From Lacisediminihabitans sp. (GTDB lineage: Bacteria > Actinomycetota > Actinomycetes > Actinomycetales > Microbacteriaceae), in contig JANYGT010000065.1 of the NCBI GenBank assembly GCA_025362355.1, positions 1 through 42,678 on the forward strand: DNA of 42,678 bases. Direction: 5' to 3'. Each line of letters opens with the position of its first letter. Within the stretch, counting starts at the first letter, position 1. The position numbers were made by a program, and so were the translations under genes. Shown here one piece after another: positions 18,499 to 28,459 of this stretch. Under the pieces are notes generated by a model, which did no database searches, was not told where the DNA came from, and saw only the letters and a list, made by a program, of their open reading frames with translations.

Positions 18499-19347
18499 CT
18501 AGTCGGACGTTTCGGGGGCGTCGGTCGCTTTCTGGCCAGGTTCATCGACAACCGGCTTGCCGATGACAGGTGCACTGACAACAGGCGCAGCGACAGGATC
18601 GGCGGCAGGGTCGGAAGTCGACTCGTCATCCTCGTCGTCGGGGAGCTCCTCGAAGAGCCCGACCGGAGGGGTGACGGTGAGCGTTCCTGCGGCGATGTCG
18701 ACCGACGGCACTATCGCCTTGACGAAGGGGACGAGCACCTCGCCGCTCTCCGTCTTCACGTGAAGGAGGTCCTGGGCCGCGAAGTGATCGACAAGGGTCA
18801 CTGTTCCGATACGCACTCCGTCTCGCACGACCGCGAGGCCGACGAGCTGATGGTCGTACCACGCGTCTTCTTCGTCGGACGCCTCGCTCAGATCCTGCTC
18901 GACCCAGAGAATCGCCTTGATCAAGCTCTCTGCCGACGATCGGTCGCTGATGTCTTTGAAGAAGGCGACGGGATGCGAGTTGTACCACTTGAGCTCTGCG
19001 AGCTCGAGCGTCTTACCGTGCCATGGCGAACTCGTCGGCACCTGCAGTGTGAACACGGCGCCCGGAACGAAACGTCGTTCCGGTACATCCGTGTACAACT
19101 CCACCTTGATCGCGCCCTTGAGCCCGTGGGCCTTGGTGAGCCGCCCGACCCTGAGCTGACCAGTGCTCGGCTGCGGAGCACTTTCGGCGCTCGCCGCAGT
19201 TGGTGAGCCGAGTGCTGGTGAGCCGAGCGCTGGCGCGTCGACTGCCGGTGCGCCGAGCGCTGGCGCGTTGACTGCCGGTGCGCCGAGTGATGGTGAGCCG
19301 AGTGGCGGTACGTCCACTGCCGGTACGTTGCCTGCCTGGCCCTCCAC
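18499..19347 (-). CDS. rimM: Ribosome maturation factor RimM with repetitive N-terminal extension; start uncertain
   Basis: LRVGRLTKAHGLKGAIKVELYTDVPERRFVPGAVF; GTG candidate at 19347 that avoids overlapping the upstream KH gene. Confidence 0.88.
   Translation of the reverse strand: MEGQAGNVPAVDVPPLGSPSLGAPAVNAPALGAPAVDAPALGSPALGSPTAASAESAPQPSTGQLRVGRLTKAHGLKGAIKVELYTDVPERRFVPGAVFTLQVPTSSPWHGKTLELAELKWYNSHPVAFFKDISDRSSAESLIKAILWVEQDLSEASDEEDAWYDHQLVGLAVVRDGVRIGTVTLVDHFAAQDLLHVKTESGEVLVPFVKAIVPSVDIAAGTLTVTPPVGLFEELPDDEDDESTSDPAADPVAAPVVSAPVIGKPVVDEPGQKATDAPETSD
19202..19333. repeat. Degenerate 15-bp / 30-bp tandem repeat in the 5' end of rimM, encoding pentapeptides PALGA/PAVDA
   Basis: Protein GSPSLGAPAVNAPALGAPAVDAPALGSPALGSP. 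Confidence 0.88.
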
Positions 19348-19363
19348 TGTGGTAGGTGCCCGG

Positions 19364-19600
19364 TCAGAAATCGGTATCAACCACGTCGACGCGCACCTTG
19401 CGCCCATCGGCGAGCGCCGACACCAGCGTGCGGAGCGCCTTCGCCGTTCGACCGGAGCGACCGATCACACGACCGAGGTCTTCCGGGTGGACGCGCACCT
19501 CGAGAACGTCTCCGCGAGGAGAATTCTTCGAAATGACCTGTACCTCGTCGGGATTGTCGACGATTCCCTTGACGAGATGTTCGAGTGCGGCAGACAACAT
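19364..19600 (-). CDS. KH-domain RNA-binding protein (KhpA-like)
   Basis: ALEHLVKGIVDNPDEVQVISKNSPRGDVLEVRVHPEDLGRVIGRSGRTAKALRTLVSA. Confidence 0.93.
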   Translation of the reverse strand: MLSAALEHLVKGIVDNPDEVQVISKNSPRGDVLEVRVHPEDLGRVIGRSGRTAKALRTLVSALADGRKVRVDVVDTDF

Positions 19601-19603
19601 TGC

Positions 19604-20212
19604 CTACGCCTTGTCGACGTTGGCTGCTTCGGTCTCAGCCTCTTCGGTCGCGTCGGCCTTCGCCTCGGCTTCGTCGGACGTCGCCTCGATGACGGCAGCG
19701 TCTTCGGCATCGAGTCCGGCTACGGCGGGAGCGATCTCCGCGTCGGCCTCGGCCGGAGCCTCAGCTGAAGCAGCGGGCGCCTCGGCAGCAGCAGCCTCAG
19801 CGGGTGCTGCAGCGGCGGGAGTCTCAGCAGCAGGCGCCTCGGCAGCCTTCGGCGCGGGCGCCTCAGCCTTCGGCTTCAGTACCGGCTTCTTCTTCTCGTC
19901 GGCGGTGAACTCGTCTTTGGACGCTTTGGTCTTCACCGTGTTCGTCGGGTTCTTCTCGCCCTTGAACGTTCCCCAGTCGCCCGTGAGCTTGAGGATCGCG
20001 GTGACCTGCTCGGTCGGCTGAGCGCCGACACCGAGCCAGTACTGCGCGCGCTCGGAGTCGACCTCGATGAACGAGGGCTCCTCGGTGGGATGGTACTTGC
20101 CGATCTCTTCGATGGACCGGCCATCACGCTTGGTGCGTGAGTCGACGACGACGATTCGGTAGTAAGGAGCGCGGATCTTGCCCATGCGCTTCAAACGAAT
20201 TTTTACAGCCAC
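19604..20212 (-). CDS. rpsP: 30S ribosomal protein S16 with long Ala/Glu-rich C-terminal extension; GTG start
   Basis: [42 protein letters not shown]. Confidence 0.95.
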   Translation of the reverse strand: MAVKIRLKRMGKIRAPYYRIVVVDSRTKRDGRSIEEIGKYHPTEEPSFIEVDSERAQYWLGVGAQPTEQVTAILKLTGDWGTFKGEKNPTNTVKTKASKDEFTADEKKKPVLKPKAEAPAPKAAEAPAAETPAAAAPAEAAAAEAPAASAEAPAEADAEIAPAVAGLDAEDAAVIEATSDEAEAKADATEEAETEAANVDKA

Positions 20213-20490
20213 AATTCTCCGTAGATTTTGTTGGGGCGAACTGGTTGCCGTGAGCGTGGGGTGCACACCCGGCAGGAAAGCTCTGATGGGAGCCGGTGCC
20301 GCCTGATTAGAGGGTCGGACAGTCACAGACTCGACTGATCATTCTTGCAGACATTCGGGATGCTTGTGAACAGGATTCCGCTGGCACGCTGCGCGGGGGA
20401 CCCCTTTCCGCCCGACCACCGATCGGATAGGGTCGCGAATACTACCCACCCCTGCCACTCACCAGAGTGCACGAGCCCGAAATCGTGCTG

Positions 20491-21645
20491 ATGAAATCGA
20501 CGATACCGTCACAGTTTTTAGGAAAGCGGGCCGCCGACTGGCTCATCGCGCACCCGTGGATCATTCTCGTGGTCTGGTCGTACGGCGTCGCCGCGGCTCA
20601 CCCCCCTTTCCATGGAGTGTCCTGGCACTACTTCGTGACGGCCGTTCATTCCTTCTTCTCGTCACATCCCCTGAGTATCTTCGCCCTCCATCCGGAACTC
20701 CAGATGGGGCCACTGACCTTTGTCGTCACCGCACCATTCGTGCTGATCATTCCTGGCGCCGCCGGACAATTCGCCGCGATGGCATTGATGGTCGCAATCG
20801 GCCTCCTCGCCGTGAGGGAGATCCGATCGATCGCCGCCGATCGCCGCGACCAGCGCAGCTGGCTGGTGAGCTCACTCTTGATCATGTCCGTCTGGACGGA
20901 ACTCGCCATCTATTGGGGGCATCTCGATGATGCTTTCGCGCTGTATTTCGGGCTGCTCGGGCTGCGCCTCGTTCGAACGGTACACCCGTTCGGCGCAGCT
21001 GTGGCCCTGGCGCTATCGGTCGATTTCAAACCGTGGACCGCGCCACTCGTCGCCCTATTGCTGCTAGCACCGCCAAGGCGCTGGATACCCCTCGGAGCAG
21101 TCTGGATTGCGTTGGTCGCCATCGTCTGGCTTCCGTTCTTCATCGGCGACCCCTCCACTGCTGCCGCACTGCATTTCGGGATCAGAGTCGATCCCGCATC
21201 GACCCTGCATCTTCTCGGGGTGCGAGATTCGACGACACCGCCGTGGGTGCGGGAAGCCCAGATCTTCGGCGGCTTCGCGCTCGCAGCCCTGGCCGTCTGG
21301 CGACGTCGATGGGCATCCGTCTTCCTCATCGTGATCGCGGTGAGACTGCTGCTCGACCCCGGAACGAAGAACTACTACGACGCCGGACTGCTCGTCGGGG
21401 CCGGCGTGCTCGACGTGGCACTGTCGCGAATCCGCGTTCCCGTGGCCAGTATCATCGCCTTCACACTCGTGTACCTGCCGTCTCACCTGCTGCAGCATGA
21501 CCCGCCGATTCGGGGCGTCATCCGTACCGTCGCGCTGCTGGCCGTCATCGGTATCGCTCTCGTTTGGCCGAGTCGGCGTCAGAACCCGCTCGACCCCGAT
21601 CTACGCAAGGCGCCGTCCACCTCCGCGCTCGGTGCCGTCACCTGA
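20491..21645 (+). CDS. Multi-pass membrane protein, GT87/DUF2029-like glycosyltransferase
   Basis: Many hydrophobic helices; overall layout like polyprenol-phosphate mannosyltransferases; start uncertain (20467 or 20491). Confidence 0.55.
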   Translation: MKSTIPSQFLGKRAADWLIAHPWIILVVWSYGVAAAHPPFHGVSWHYFVTAVHSFFSSHPLSIFALHPELQMGPLTFVVTAPFVLIIPGAAGQFAAMALMVAIGLLAVREIRSIAADRRDQRSWLVSSLLIMSVWTELAIYWGHLDDAFALYFGLLGLRLVRTVHPFGAAVALALSVDFKPWTAPLVALLLLAPPRRWIPLGAVWIALVAIVWLPFFIGDPSTAAALHFGIRVDPASTLHLLGVRDSTTPPWVREAQIFGGFALAALAVWRRRWASVFLIVIAVRLLLDPGTKNYYDAGLLVGAGVLDVALSRIRVPVASIIAFTLVYLPSHLLQHDPPIRGVIRTVALLAVIGIALVWPSRRQNPLDPDLRKAPSTSALGAVT

Positions 21646-21660
21646 ACCGTGACGCAGCTG

Positions 21661-22650
21661 TCATCGCCGTGATTTGGTCGGTACCGTTCGCCGGGCTCCC
21701 GGATTGGTGACGTGTCCTCGACGCCGGGATATCGCCACTCCTATCAGGCAGAGCAGCCCACCGACGATTGCAAGCGGAGCGGGCACCTCCCGGAAGAACG
21801 CAAGACCGAAGACCACGACGAGGGCCGGAACGACATAGGTCGTCACCCCCAGCTGCCCGGCTGGCATCTTCGAAAGGGCGTATGCCCAGGTGCTGAACGC
21901 GAGCGCGGTCGGACCGATCCCGAGATAGACCGCGCCGAGGATGCTCGACACCGGAGCGACCTGCAGGTCGGCGACGAGCTGGCCGGAGAAGGGAAGGCAG
22001 CACAGGGCACCGATGACACAGCCGAGGAACGTGACCTGCCGGGCCGGCAGGCGCCGGAGCACCGGCTTTTGGCACAGCACTCCGATTGCATAGGTGACGG
22101 CAGCGAGCATGGCCCAGAAGAGTCCGATGCCATCGCCGAATCCCGGCGATCCGCCGCCGCCGGAAAGACCGGTTGCGATTCCGATGAGCACGACTCCTCC
22201 GAAGGCGACCCCGGCTCCGATGGCCAGCCAGCGCGGGATTCCCTCGCCGAGGAAGACCCCTGCCCCGAGCGCGATGAGAATCGGTCCGACTCCCACCAGC
22301 ATGGCCGTCGTGCCGGCATCGAGGCTGTGCTCGGCGAGGTTCAGGGCGACGTTGTACGCGCCGAACCAGGCGACGCCGAAGACCAGGATCAGCATCCACT
22401 CGCGAAGGGTCATCCGCATCCAGGGACGCCCGATCATCACCACCCCGAGCGCGACCGACCCGACCGTCAGCCGGGCGAGCGCGAGCGCTCCGCCGTCGAA
22501 ATGCGGCGCGACCCCCCGGATCACGAGGAAGGCGCTCGCCCAGGTCAGAACGGTCACGAGGATCGCGATGAGCACCGGCGTGGAGAGCTTCGCTGCCGGC
22601 GGGGCGGTGGTCTTTGTCACAGTGGTCAGGCTAGTCAGGACCGGCGACAT
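21661..22650 (-). CDS. EamA/DMT family transporter
   Basis: Two repeats of five predicted TM helices; WASAFLVIRGVAPHFDGGALALARL... Confidence 0.88.
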   Translation of the reverse strand: MSPVLTSLTTVTKTTAPPAAKLSTPVLIAILVTVLTWASAFLVIRGVAPHFDGGALALARLTVGSVALGVVMIGRPWMRMTLREWMLILVFGVAWFGAYNVALNLAEHSLDAGTTAMLVGVGPILIALGAGVFLGEGIPRWLAIGAGVAFGGVVLIGIATGLSGGGGSPGFGDGIGLFWAMLAAVTYAIGVLCQKPVLRRLPARQVTFLGCVIGALCCLPFSGQLVADLQVAPVSSILGAVYLGIGPTALAFSTWAYALSKMPAGQLGVTTYVVPALVVVFGLAFFREVPAPLAIVGGLLCLIGVAISRRRGHVTNPGARRTVPTKSRR

Positions 22651-22727
22651 CCGGGGGCGGTGACAGCACGCTGTCCGTTACCCGCCGAAAGTCGTCGGAA
22701 ACTCGACGCTGCCTGCCGCCGACCTTG

Positions 22728-23534
22728 CTAGCCGGCGTTCTTCGCGTCTCGCCAGGCAAGCCAGTCGCGAACGGGTGCGAGGTCGTAATCCGGCCCGGTG
22801 ATCCCGATCGTGAACAGCGTCGTCCCGAGGGCGAGCACCTCTTCGGCGTCGCGCACGGTGCGGTCGCGCAGCTCGGTCGAGATCTCGATCTCACCGGTGT
22901 CGCGGCCGACATCCTTTCCGTGCTCGGCGAGGATCCCGAGCTTGCGTTCGAGCGTCTGCGTGTCGCTGAACGAGTGCCAGATGTCTGCGTGCTGAGCGAC
23001 GATCCGGAGTGTCTTCTTCTCGCCGCCACCACCGATAAGCACCGGGATGTGCCGGGTCGGAGGAGGGTTGAGCTTCGCGAGGCGGGCCTCGATGATCGGC
23101 ATGTTCGCGGCGAGGGCGTCGAGCCGCTGCCCGACGGTACCGAACTCGTACCCGTATTCGTCATAGTCGCGTTCGAACCATCCGGATCCCGTGCCGAAGA
23201 TGAAGCGGCCCGTACCGGTGCCTTTCGCGCTGATGTGGTCGATCGTGCGGGCCATGTCCGCCTGAAGGTTCGCGTTGCGGTAGCTGTTGCAGTTGACGAG
23301 GGCACCGAGTTCGACCCGGCTGGTCTGCTCGGCGAGGGCTGCGAGCATCGTCCACGATTCGTAGTGCTCGCCATCCGGCGGCCCCGACAGCGGGTAGAAG
23401 TGATCCCAGTTGAAGAGGATGTCGGCACCGAGCTCTTCCAGCTCACCGGCTGTGTCGCGGATCTTCTCGTAGAGTGCGTGTTGCGGCGCTATCTGCACGC
23501 CGATTCGGACGGGACGCTTCGTTGCTTCGGTCAT
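22728..23534 (-). CDS. LLM class F420-dependent oxidoreductase
   Basis: GADILFNWDHFYPLSGPPDGEHYESWTMLAALAEQTSRVELGALVNCNSYRNANLQADMARTIDH. Confidence 0.9.
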   Translation of the reverse strand: MTEATKRPVRIGVQIAPQHALYEKIRDTAGELEELGADILFNWDHFYPLSGPPDGEHYESWTMLAALAEQTSRVELGALVNCNSYRNANLQADMARTIDHISAKGTGTGRFIFGTGSGWFERDYDEYGYEFGTVGQRLDALAANMPIIEARLAKLNPPPTRHIPVLIGGGGEKKTLRIVAQHADIWHSFSDTQTLERKLGILAEHGKDVGRDTGEIEISTELRDRTVRDAEEVLALGTTLFTIGITGPDYDLAPVRDWLAWRDAKNAG

Positions 23535-23605
23535 GAAATAAGCCTATGTCGAGCCGCTCGATCTTCACCGCAGATTCTTAGGATGGCCCGCGTACATTGG
23601 CCGCT

Positions 23606-24307
23606 ATGATCCGATCGCGGCTGCTGACCCTTGCGGCGATCACTGTCGCCCTCGGCGTGCTCAGCGGATGCACCGCGACCGCGACCTCGGCAACCGGCAC
23701 GAGCGGCGCGGGAACGAGCGGCTCCTCCCGGACACGGTCGGTAACGCCGATGGTGGTGACCATCGGCGACTCGATCATGAAGGGTCACGGCCTCTTCCCG
23801 TCCCAGTCCTGGCCGACGCTCCTCGCCGCGGAGAAGGGGTGGAAACTGGACAATCTGGCCTGCGACGGGGCGGGATTCCTTACAACGGGCGATGACTCCG
23901 ATTGCGCCGGAACATTCGCCGCGCTCATCGACCAGACCGTCGACCTCAACCCGCGAACGGTGATCGTGCAGGGCAGCAGTAACGACTTCGGCGAAGACAA
24001 CGGCGCGCTGCTGCAGGTGACGGAATCACTGATCTCGGAGTTGCATCGCGCCCTCCCGCATGCGCAGATCATCGGGTTGAGCACCATATGGGGCGACACT
24101 GCGGTGCCCGCCCAGCTCGCGCACGTCAACGAGCAGGTCGCGATCGCCGTCAAGAAGGTCGGCGGTACCTACGTGAGTATCGGCCAGCCCCTCGCCGGAC
24201 ATCCGGAATGGATGCAGCAGGACGATGTGCACCCGACGGGTCGTGGCCAGCAGGCCATCCTCGATGCCGTGCAGGCCGCGTTCGCGAAAGCTCGCATCAC
24301 GGTCTGA
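23606..24307 (+). CDS. SGNH/GDSL hydrolase lipoprotein
   Basis: Lipobox VLSGC; GDSIMKGHG; DDVHPTGRGQQ. Confidence 0.85.
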   Translation: MIRSRLLTLAAITVALGVLSGCTATATSATGTSGAGTSGSSRTRSVTPMVVTIGDSIMKGHGLFPSQSWPTLLAAEKGWKLDNLACDGAGFLTTGDDSDCAGTFAALIDQTVDLNPRTVIVQGSSNDFGEDNGALLQVTESLISELHRALPHAQIIGLSTIWGDTAVPAQLAHVNEQVAIAVKKVGGTYVSIGQPLAGHPEWMQQDDVHPTGRGQQAILDAVQAAFAKARITV

Positions 24308-24338
24308 GCCGAGCGTGCAGGGTCGCCGAGCGTGCAGG

Positions 24339-25901
24339 TCAGCCGCGACCGAGGAACTTCTGAAGGCTGGCGAGCTCTTCCTCACTCGGGCCGCCCTTCG
24401 GCCCGCCGCCGAGGCCGAATCCTGATCCGGCCGGCCCAGCGGCAGAGGTCTTCGCTCCGGCCGCAAGCGCCGCATTTTCCGCGGCCCTCTTCGCCGGATT
24501 GCCCGACTTCGAGCCCTTCTTCTTCTGCACCTGCTTGCGCGCTGCGCCGAAGTTAGCGCCCGGGATCGGGCCCATGCCCGGCACCTGTGGAACCCCGCCC
24601 TTCGCCACCGTCTTCATCATCTTGGCAGCCTGGTCGAAGCGATTGACGAGGGCATTGACCTCAGTCACCGTCGTGCCGGAGCCGCGAGCGATACGCACCC
24701 GGCGAGAGCCGTTGAGCACCTTCGGCTGGCGGCGTTCCTGGATCGTCATCGACTGGATGATGGCCTCCGTGCGCGTGATCTCCGACTCGTCGAAGTTCTC
24801 GAGCTGCTGACGCATGCCCTTCGCGCCCGGAAGCATCCCGAGCTTGTTCTTGTTCGAGCCCATGTTCTTGAGCTGCTGCATCTGACTGAGGAAGTCTTCG
24901 AGCGTGAAGCTGTCGGTGAGGAATTTCTCCGCGACCTTGCGCGACTCCTCCTCGTCGAAGTTCTTCTGCGCCTGCTCGATGAGAGTGAGGATGTCGCCGA
25001 GGTCGAGGATGCGACTTGCCATGCGATCGGGATAGAACGGCTCGAAGTCGCCGAGACCCTCACCCGTGGAGGCGAAGATGATCGGCCGACCGGTGACGGA
25101 GGCGACGGAGAGCGCAGCCCCTCCCCGGGCATCACCGTCGAGCTTCGTGAGCACGACGGCGGTGAAGTCGACGCCGTCCTGGAACGCCTTGGCGGTCGCG
25201 ACGGCGTCCTGTCCGATCATCGCGTCGATTACGAAGAAGACCTCGTCGGGATCGATCGCCCTTCGGATGTCGGCTGCCTGCTTCATCAACTCGGCATCGA
25301 CGCCGAGACGGCCGGCTGTGTCGACGATGACCACGTCGAACTGGCGACGCTCGGCTTCTTTGACACCGTCTTTCGCCACGCGCACCGGGTTGCCCTTGCC
25401 ATTGCCCGGCTCCGGCGCGAAGACCGAGACGCCGGCCTGCTCACCCACGACCTGCAACTGGGTCACGGCGTTCGGACGCTGAAGGTCGGCCGCGACGAGC
25501 AACGGCGTGTGCCCCTCACCGGCAAGCCACTTCGCCAGCTTGCCGGCGAGGGTCGTCTTACCGGCACCCTGCAGGCCGGCGAGCATGATCACCGTCGGCG
25601 GCTTCTTCGAGAACTGGATGCGGCGGGCCTCGCCACCGAGGATCGTGATGAGCTCGTCGTTGACGATCTGTACGACCTGCTGTGCGGGGTTCAGCGACTT
25701 CGACACCTCGTCGCCGAGTGCGCGCTCACGCACACGGCCGGTGAAATCCTTGACGACGTCGAGCGAGACGTCGGCGTCGAGAAGGGCGCGACGGATCTCG
25801 CGGACGGTGCCGTCGACATCCGCAGCGCTGAGTTTTCCCTTGCCGCGCAGATTCTTGAAGGTCTCGGCGAGGCGGTCTGTGAGGTTTCCGAACGTGGCCA
25901 T
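24339..25901 (-). CDS. ffh: Signal recognition particle protein Ffh
   Basis: MATFGNLTDRLAETFKNLRGKGKLSAADVDGTVREIRRALLDADV...GLQGAGKTTLAGKLAKWL. Confidence 0.97.
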   Translation of the reverse strand: MATFGNLTDRLAETFKNLRGKGKLSAADVDGTVREIRRALLDADVSLDVVKDFTGRVRERALGDEVSKSLNPAQQVVQIVNDELITILGGEARRIQFSKKPPTVIMLAGLQGAGKTTLAGKLAKWLAGEGHTPLLVAADLQRPNAVTQLQVVGEQAGVSVFAPEPGNGKGNPVRVAKDGVKEAERRQFDVVIVDTAGRLGVDAELMKQAADIRRAIDPDEVFFVIDAMIGQDAVATAKAFQDGVDFTAVVLTKLDGDARGGAALSVASVTGRPIIFASTGEGLGDFEPFYPDRMASRILDLGDILTLIEQAQKNFDEEESRKVAEKFLTDSFTLEDFLSQMQQLKNMGSNKNKLGMLPGAKGMRQQLENFDESEITRTEAIIQSMTIQERRQPKVLNGSRRVRIARGSGTTVTEVNALVNRFDQAAKMMKTVAKGGVPQVPGMGPIPGANFGAARKQVQKKKGSKSGNPAKRAAENAALAAGAKTSAAGPAGSGFGLGGGPKGGPSEEELASLQKFLGRG

Positions 25902-25971
25902 TGTGCAACCAGTTTAACAGTGGACGGCTGTACGTCACGGCCGGTGCCGGCCCGACTCGTAGGCTTCGCAT

Positions 25972-26847
25972 ATGCGCTTCGGAATCGTCATCCTGCCCCA
26001 GCAACCCTGGGCCACCGCGAAGAGACTGTGGGCGAAAGCCGAAGAGCTCGGCTTCGACCACGCCTGGACCTACGACCACCTGTCGTGGCGGTCGCTCGCC
26101 GACGAACCGTGGGGCGCGACGATCCCGACCCTCGTGGCCGCGGCGGGTGTGACCTCGACCATACGGTTGGGTACCTTCGTCTCGTCGCCGAACTTTCGGC
26201 ATCCGGTTCCGTTCGCGAAAGAGATCGCGACCCTCGACGATGTCGCCGGCGGTCGCTTCACCCTCGGAGTGGGCTCCGGCGGAACCGGATTCGACTCCTA
26301 CGTGCTCGGCCAGCAGGAGCTCACCCCGCGGGAACGACACGCTCGCTTCGCCGAATTCGTCGAGCAGCTCGACGGGCTGCTGCGCTTCGAGACCGACGGC
26401 GCGATCAGCTTTTCGGGCGACTGGTTCACGACACACGAGGCACGGATGGTCGGGGTGCCGGCGCAGACACCCCGCGTGCCGTTCGTCGTGGCTGCCAACG
26501 GCCCGAAAGGGCTCGGGCTCGTCACGCGGTACGCACAGGGCTGGGTGACGACCGGGGCCGAGGGCGCGACCGGAGAGGACTGGTGGAAGTCGGTCGGTGC
26601 GCTGGTCGCCCGGCTCGATGAAACCCAGGCTTCCGTCGACCGCTACCTCTCGCTCGACTCGGGAGGACGGTATTCGCTCGAAAGTGTCGGAGCATTCGAC
26701 GATCTCGTCGGCCGGGCCGGCGAACTGGGGTTCACCGATGTGATCTCGCACTGGCCGCGGGCCGACGGAATCTACGCAGGCTCGGAAGCGGTGCTCGACG
26801 ACATCGCCGGTCGGCTGACCGTTGCTGGGCCCGGTCTGCAGGCATGA
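25972..26847 (+). CDS. LLM class flavin-dependent oxidoreductase
   Basis: MRFGIVILPQQPWATAKRLWAKAEELGFDHAWTYDHLSWRSL. Confidence 0.9.
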   Translation: MRFGIVILPQQPWATAKRLWAKAEELGFDHAWTYDHLSWRSLADEPWGATIPTLVAAAGVTSTIRLGTFVSSPNFRHPVPFAKEIATLDDVAGGRFTLGVGSGGTGFDSYVLGQQELTPRERHARFAEFVEQLDGLLRFETDGAISFSGDWFTTHEARMVGVPAQTPRVPFVVAANGPKGLGLVTRYAQGWVTTGAEGATGEDWWKSVGALVARLDETQASVDRYLSLDSGGRYSLESVGAFDDLVGRAGELGFTDVISHWPRADGIYAGSEAVLDDIAGRLTVAGPGLQA

Positions 26848-27815
26848 GACAGGTCGAGATCGGCGGCATCGCGACGAGCGAATACCTCTTCGGCGGGGCA
26901 TCCATCGGCGGGGTCGGATCCGCGCCATCGAGAGTCGGTCTCGGGATGCGCACGGATGAGGCGCTCGAGCGCCTCGACGAGGCATATGAGCTCGGCGTCC
27001 GCGGCATCGACACCGCGAACAGCTTCGCGGTCGGCGAGAGTGAGCGCGTGGTCGGGCGCTGGCGCGAGGAGCGCGAACGCTCCGACGTTCTCATCGCGAC
27101 GAAGGTCGGCAACGTGGTCGAGCGCGGCCAGGACGAGGTCGACCTCAGCGCCGGCCACATCGATCGCCAGCTCACCCTCAGCCTGTCGAGACTCGGCGCC
27201 GTCGACATCTACCTCACCCACGGCAGCGACCGTCGAACACCGCTCGAGGAGACCGTCACGGCGTTCGCCGAGGCGATCGACACCGAGCGCATCCGAGCCT
27301 GGGGATGTTCGAACGTCACCGTGCGGGAGGCGGAGGCGTGGATGCTGGCCGCCGACCGCGCGGGCCTCCCCCGCCCAGCGCTCATGCAGAATACCTTCAG
27401 CCTGGTCGCTCAGCAGGGCTCACGGGATCTGCTGCCACTGCTCGCCACCGAGGGGATCGCCTTCGCCGCGTTCTCGACGCTGGCCGGCGGCATCCTGTCC
27501 GACCGATTGCTGGACGGAGATCAGGATGAGCTGCCTCTCGCACCCGCCGGAAGTCGCCTGGCGATCGCGCCGGCAATGTACCGCGACGTGTTCAGCCTTC
27601 CCGTCTTCGCGCAGGTGCGCGAGCTGCGCACAGTCGCCCGCGAGCTGGATGTCAGCACCGCGACGCTCGCTCTCGCGTGGGTGCGGGCACATCCGCAGGT
27701 CACCGCGTCGATCGTGTCGCCTCGGCGGTCAGCGCAGTGGGACGACGTGACGGATTCCCTCGCGCTCGAACTCGACGACGACCAGTTCCAGAGAGTGTCG
27801 GCCCTCTTCCCCTAG
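26844..27815 (+). CDS. Aldo/keto reductase
   Basis: GVRGIDTANSFAVGESERVVGRW...LIATKVG...DIYLTHG. Confidence 0.9.
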   Translation: MRQVEIGGIATSEYLFGGASIGGVGSAPSRVGLGMRTDEALERLDEAYELGVRGIDTANSFAVGESERVVGRWREERERSDVLIATKVGNVVERGQDEVDLSAGHIDRQLTLSLSRLGAVDIYLTHGSDRRTPLEETVTAFAEAIDTERIRAWGCSNVTVREAEAWMLAADRAGLPRPALMQNTFSLVAQQGSRDLLPLLATEGIAFAAFSTLAGGILSDRLLDGDQDELPLAPAGSRLAIAPAMYRDVFSLPVFAQVRELRTVARELDVSTATLALAWVRAHPQVTASIVSPRRSAQWDDVTDSLALELDDDQFQRVSALFP

Positions 27816-27825
27816 GTTGGATGGC

Positions 27826-28344
27826 ATGCCGCTTATCCTGCCGTTCGAGGCGCACGAGCCCGTCATCCACGAGACCGCCTGGGTCGCCCCGAACGCGACG
27901 ATCATCGGCCGGGTCACCCTCGCCGAGAGGTCGAGTGTCTTCTACGGGACGGTGCTGCGGGCGGACCGTGACGAGATCGTGCTCGGTGCCGGGTCCAACC
28001 TCCAGGACAACGTGACCGTGCACTGCGATCCCGGATCCCCGGTGCGGGTCGGCTCGGGCGTGAGTGTCGGGCACGCGGCGGTGCTGCACGGCTGCATCGT
28101 CGAGGACGACTGCCTGATCGGCATGGGCGCGACCGTGCTGAATCGGGCGGTGATCGGCGCGGGGTCACTCGTGGCCGCGGGCGCCGTGGTGCTCGAGGAC
28201 ACCATCATCCCGCCGCGATCCCTCGTCGCCGGCGTTCCGGCGAAGGTGCGCCGCGAGCTGACCGACGAGGAGATCGGGCACGTACGGCAGAATGCGGCGA
28301 CCTATCTCGAGATCAGTGCGGCGCATGCGCTGATCGCAGAGTAG
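27826..28344 (+). CDS. Gamma-carbonic anhydrase-like hexapeptide-repeat protein
   Basis: VAPNATIIGRVTLAERSSVFYGTVLRADRDEIVLGAGSNLQDNVTVH. Confidence 0.9.
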   Translation: MPLILPFEAHEPVIHETAWVAPNATIIGRVTLAERSSVFYGTVLRADRDEIVLGAGSNLQDNVTVHCDPGSPVRVGSGVSVGHAAVLHGCIVEDDCLIGMGATVLNRAVIGAGSLVAAGAVVLEDTIIPPRSLVAGVPAKVRRELTDEEIGHVRQNAATYLEISAAHALIAE

Positions 28345-28352
28345 CCCGTTCC

Positions 28353-28412
28353 TTCCAACCACTTACGATTTTTCCAACCACTCACGTGTGCGCACAGGTA
28401 CGTGGTTGGAAA
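28353..28412. repeat. Intergenic TTCCAACCACTYACG direct repeats (19-bp spacing) plus inverted copy GTGGTTGGAA
   Basis: Two direct copies and one inverted copy in about 60 bp. Confidence 0.75.
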
Positions 28413-28459
28413 TGCGGGAAGTGGATGCCCCTACCGCCGCTCGCGGGAGGTGGATGACG

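Noticed and set aside
19364-19407. RimM start at 19407 from the ORF track
   Set aside because: Would overlap the 3' end of the KH-domain gene by 44 bp; a downstream GTG is more likely.
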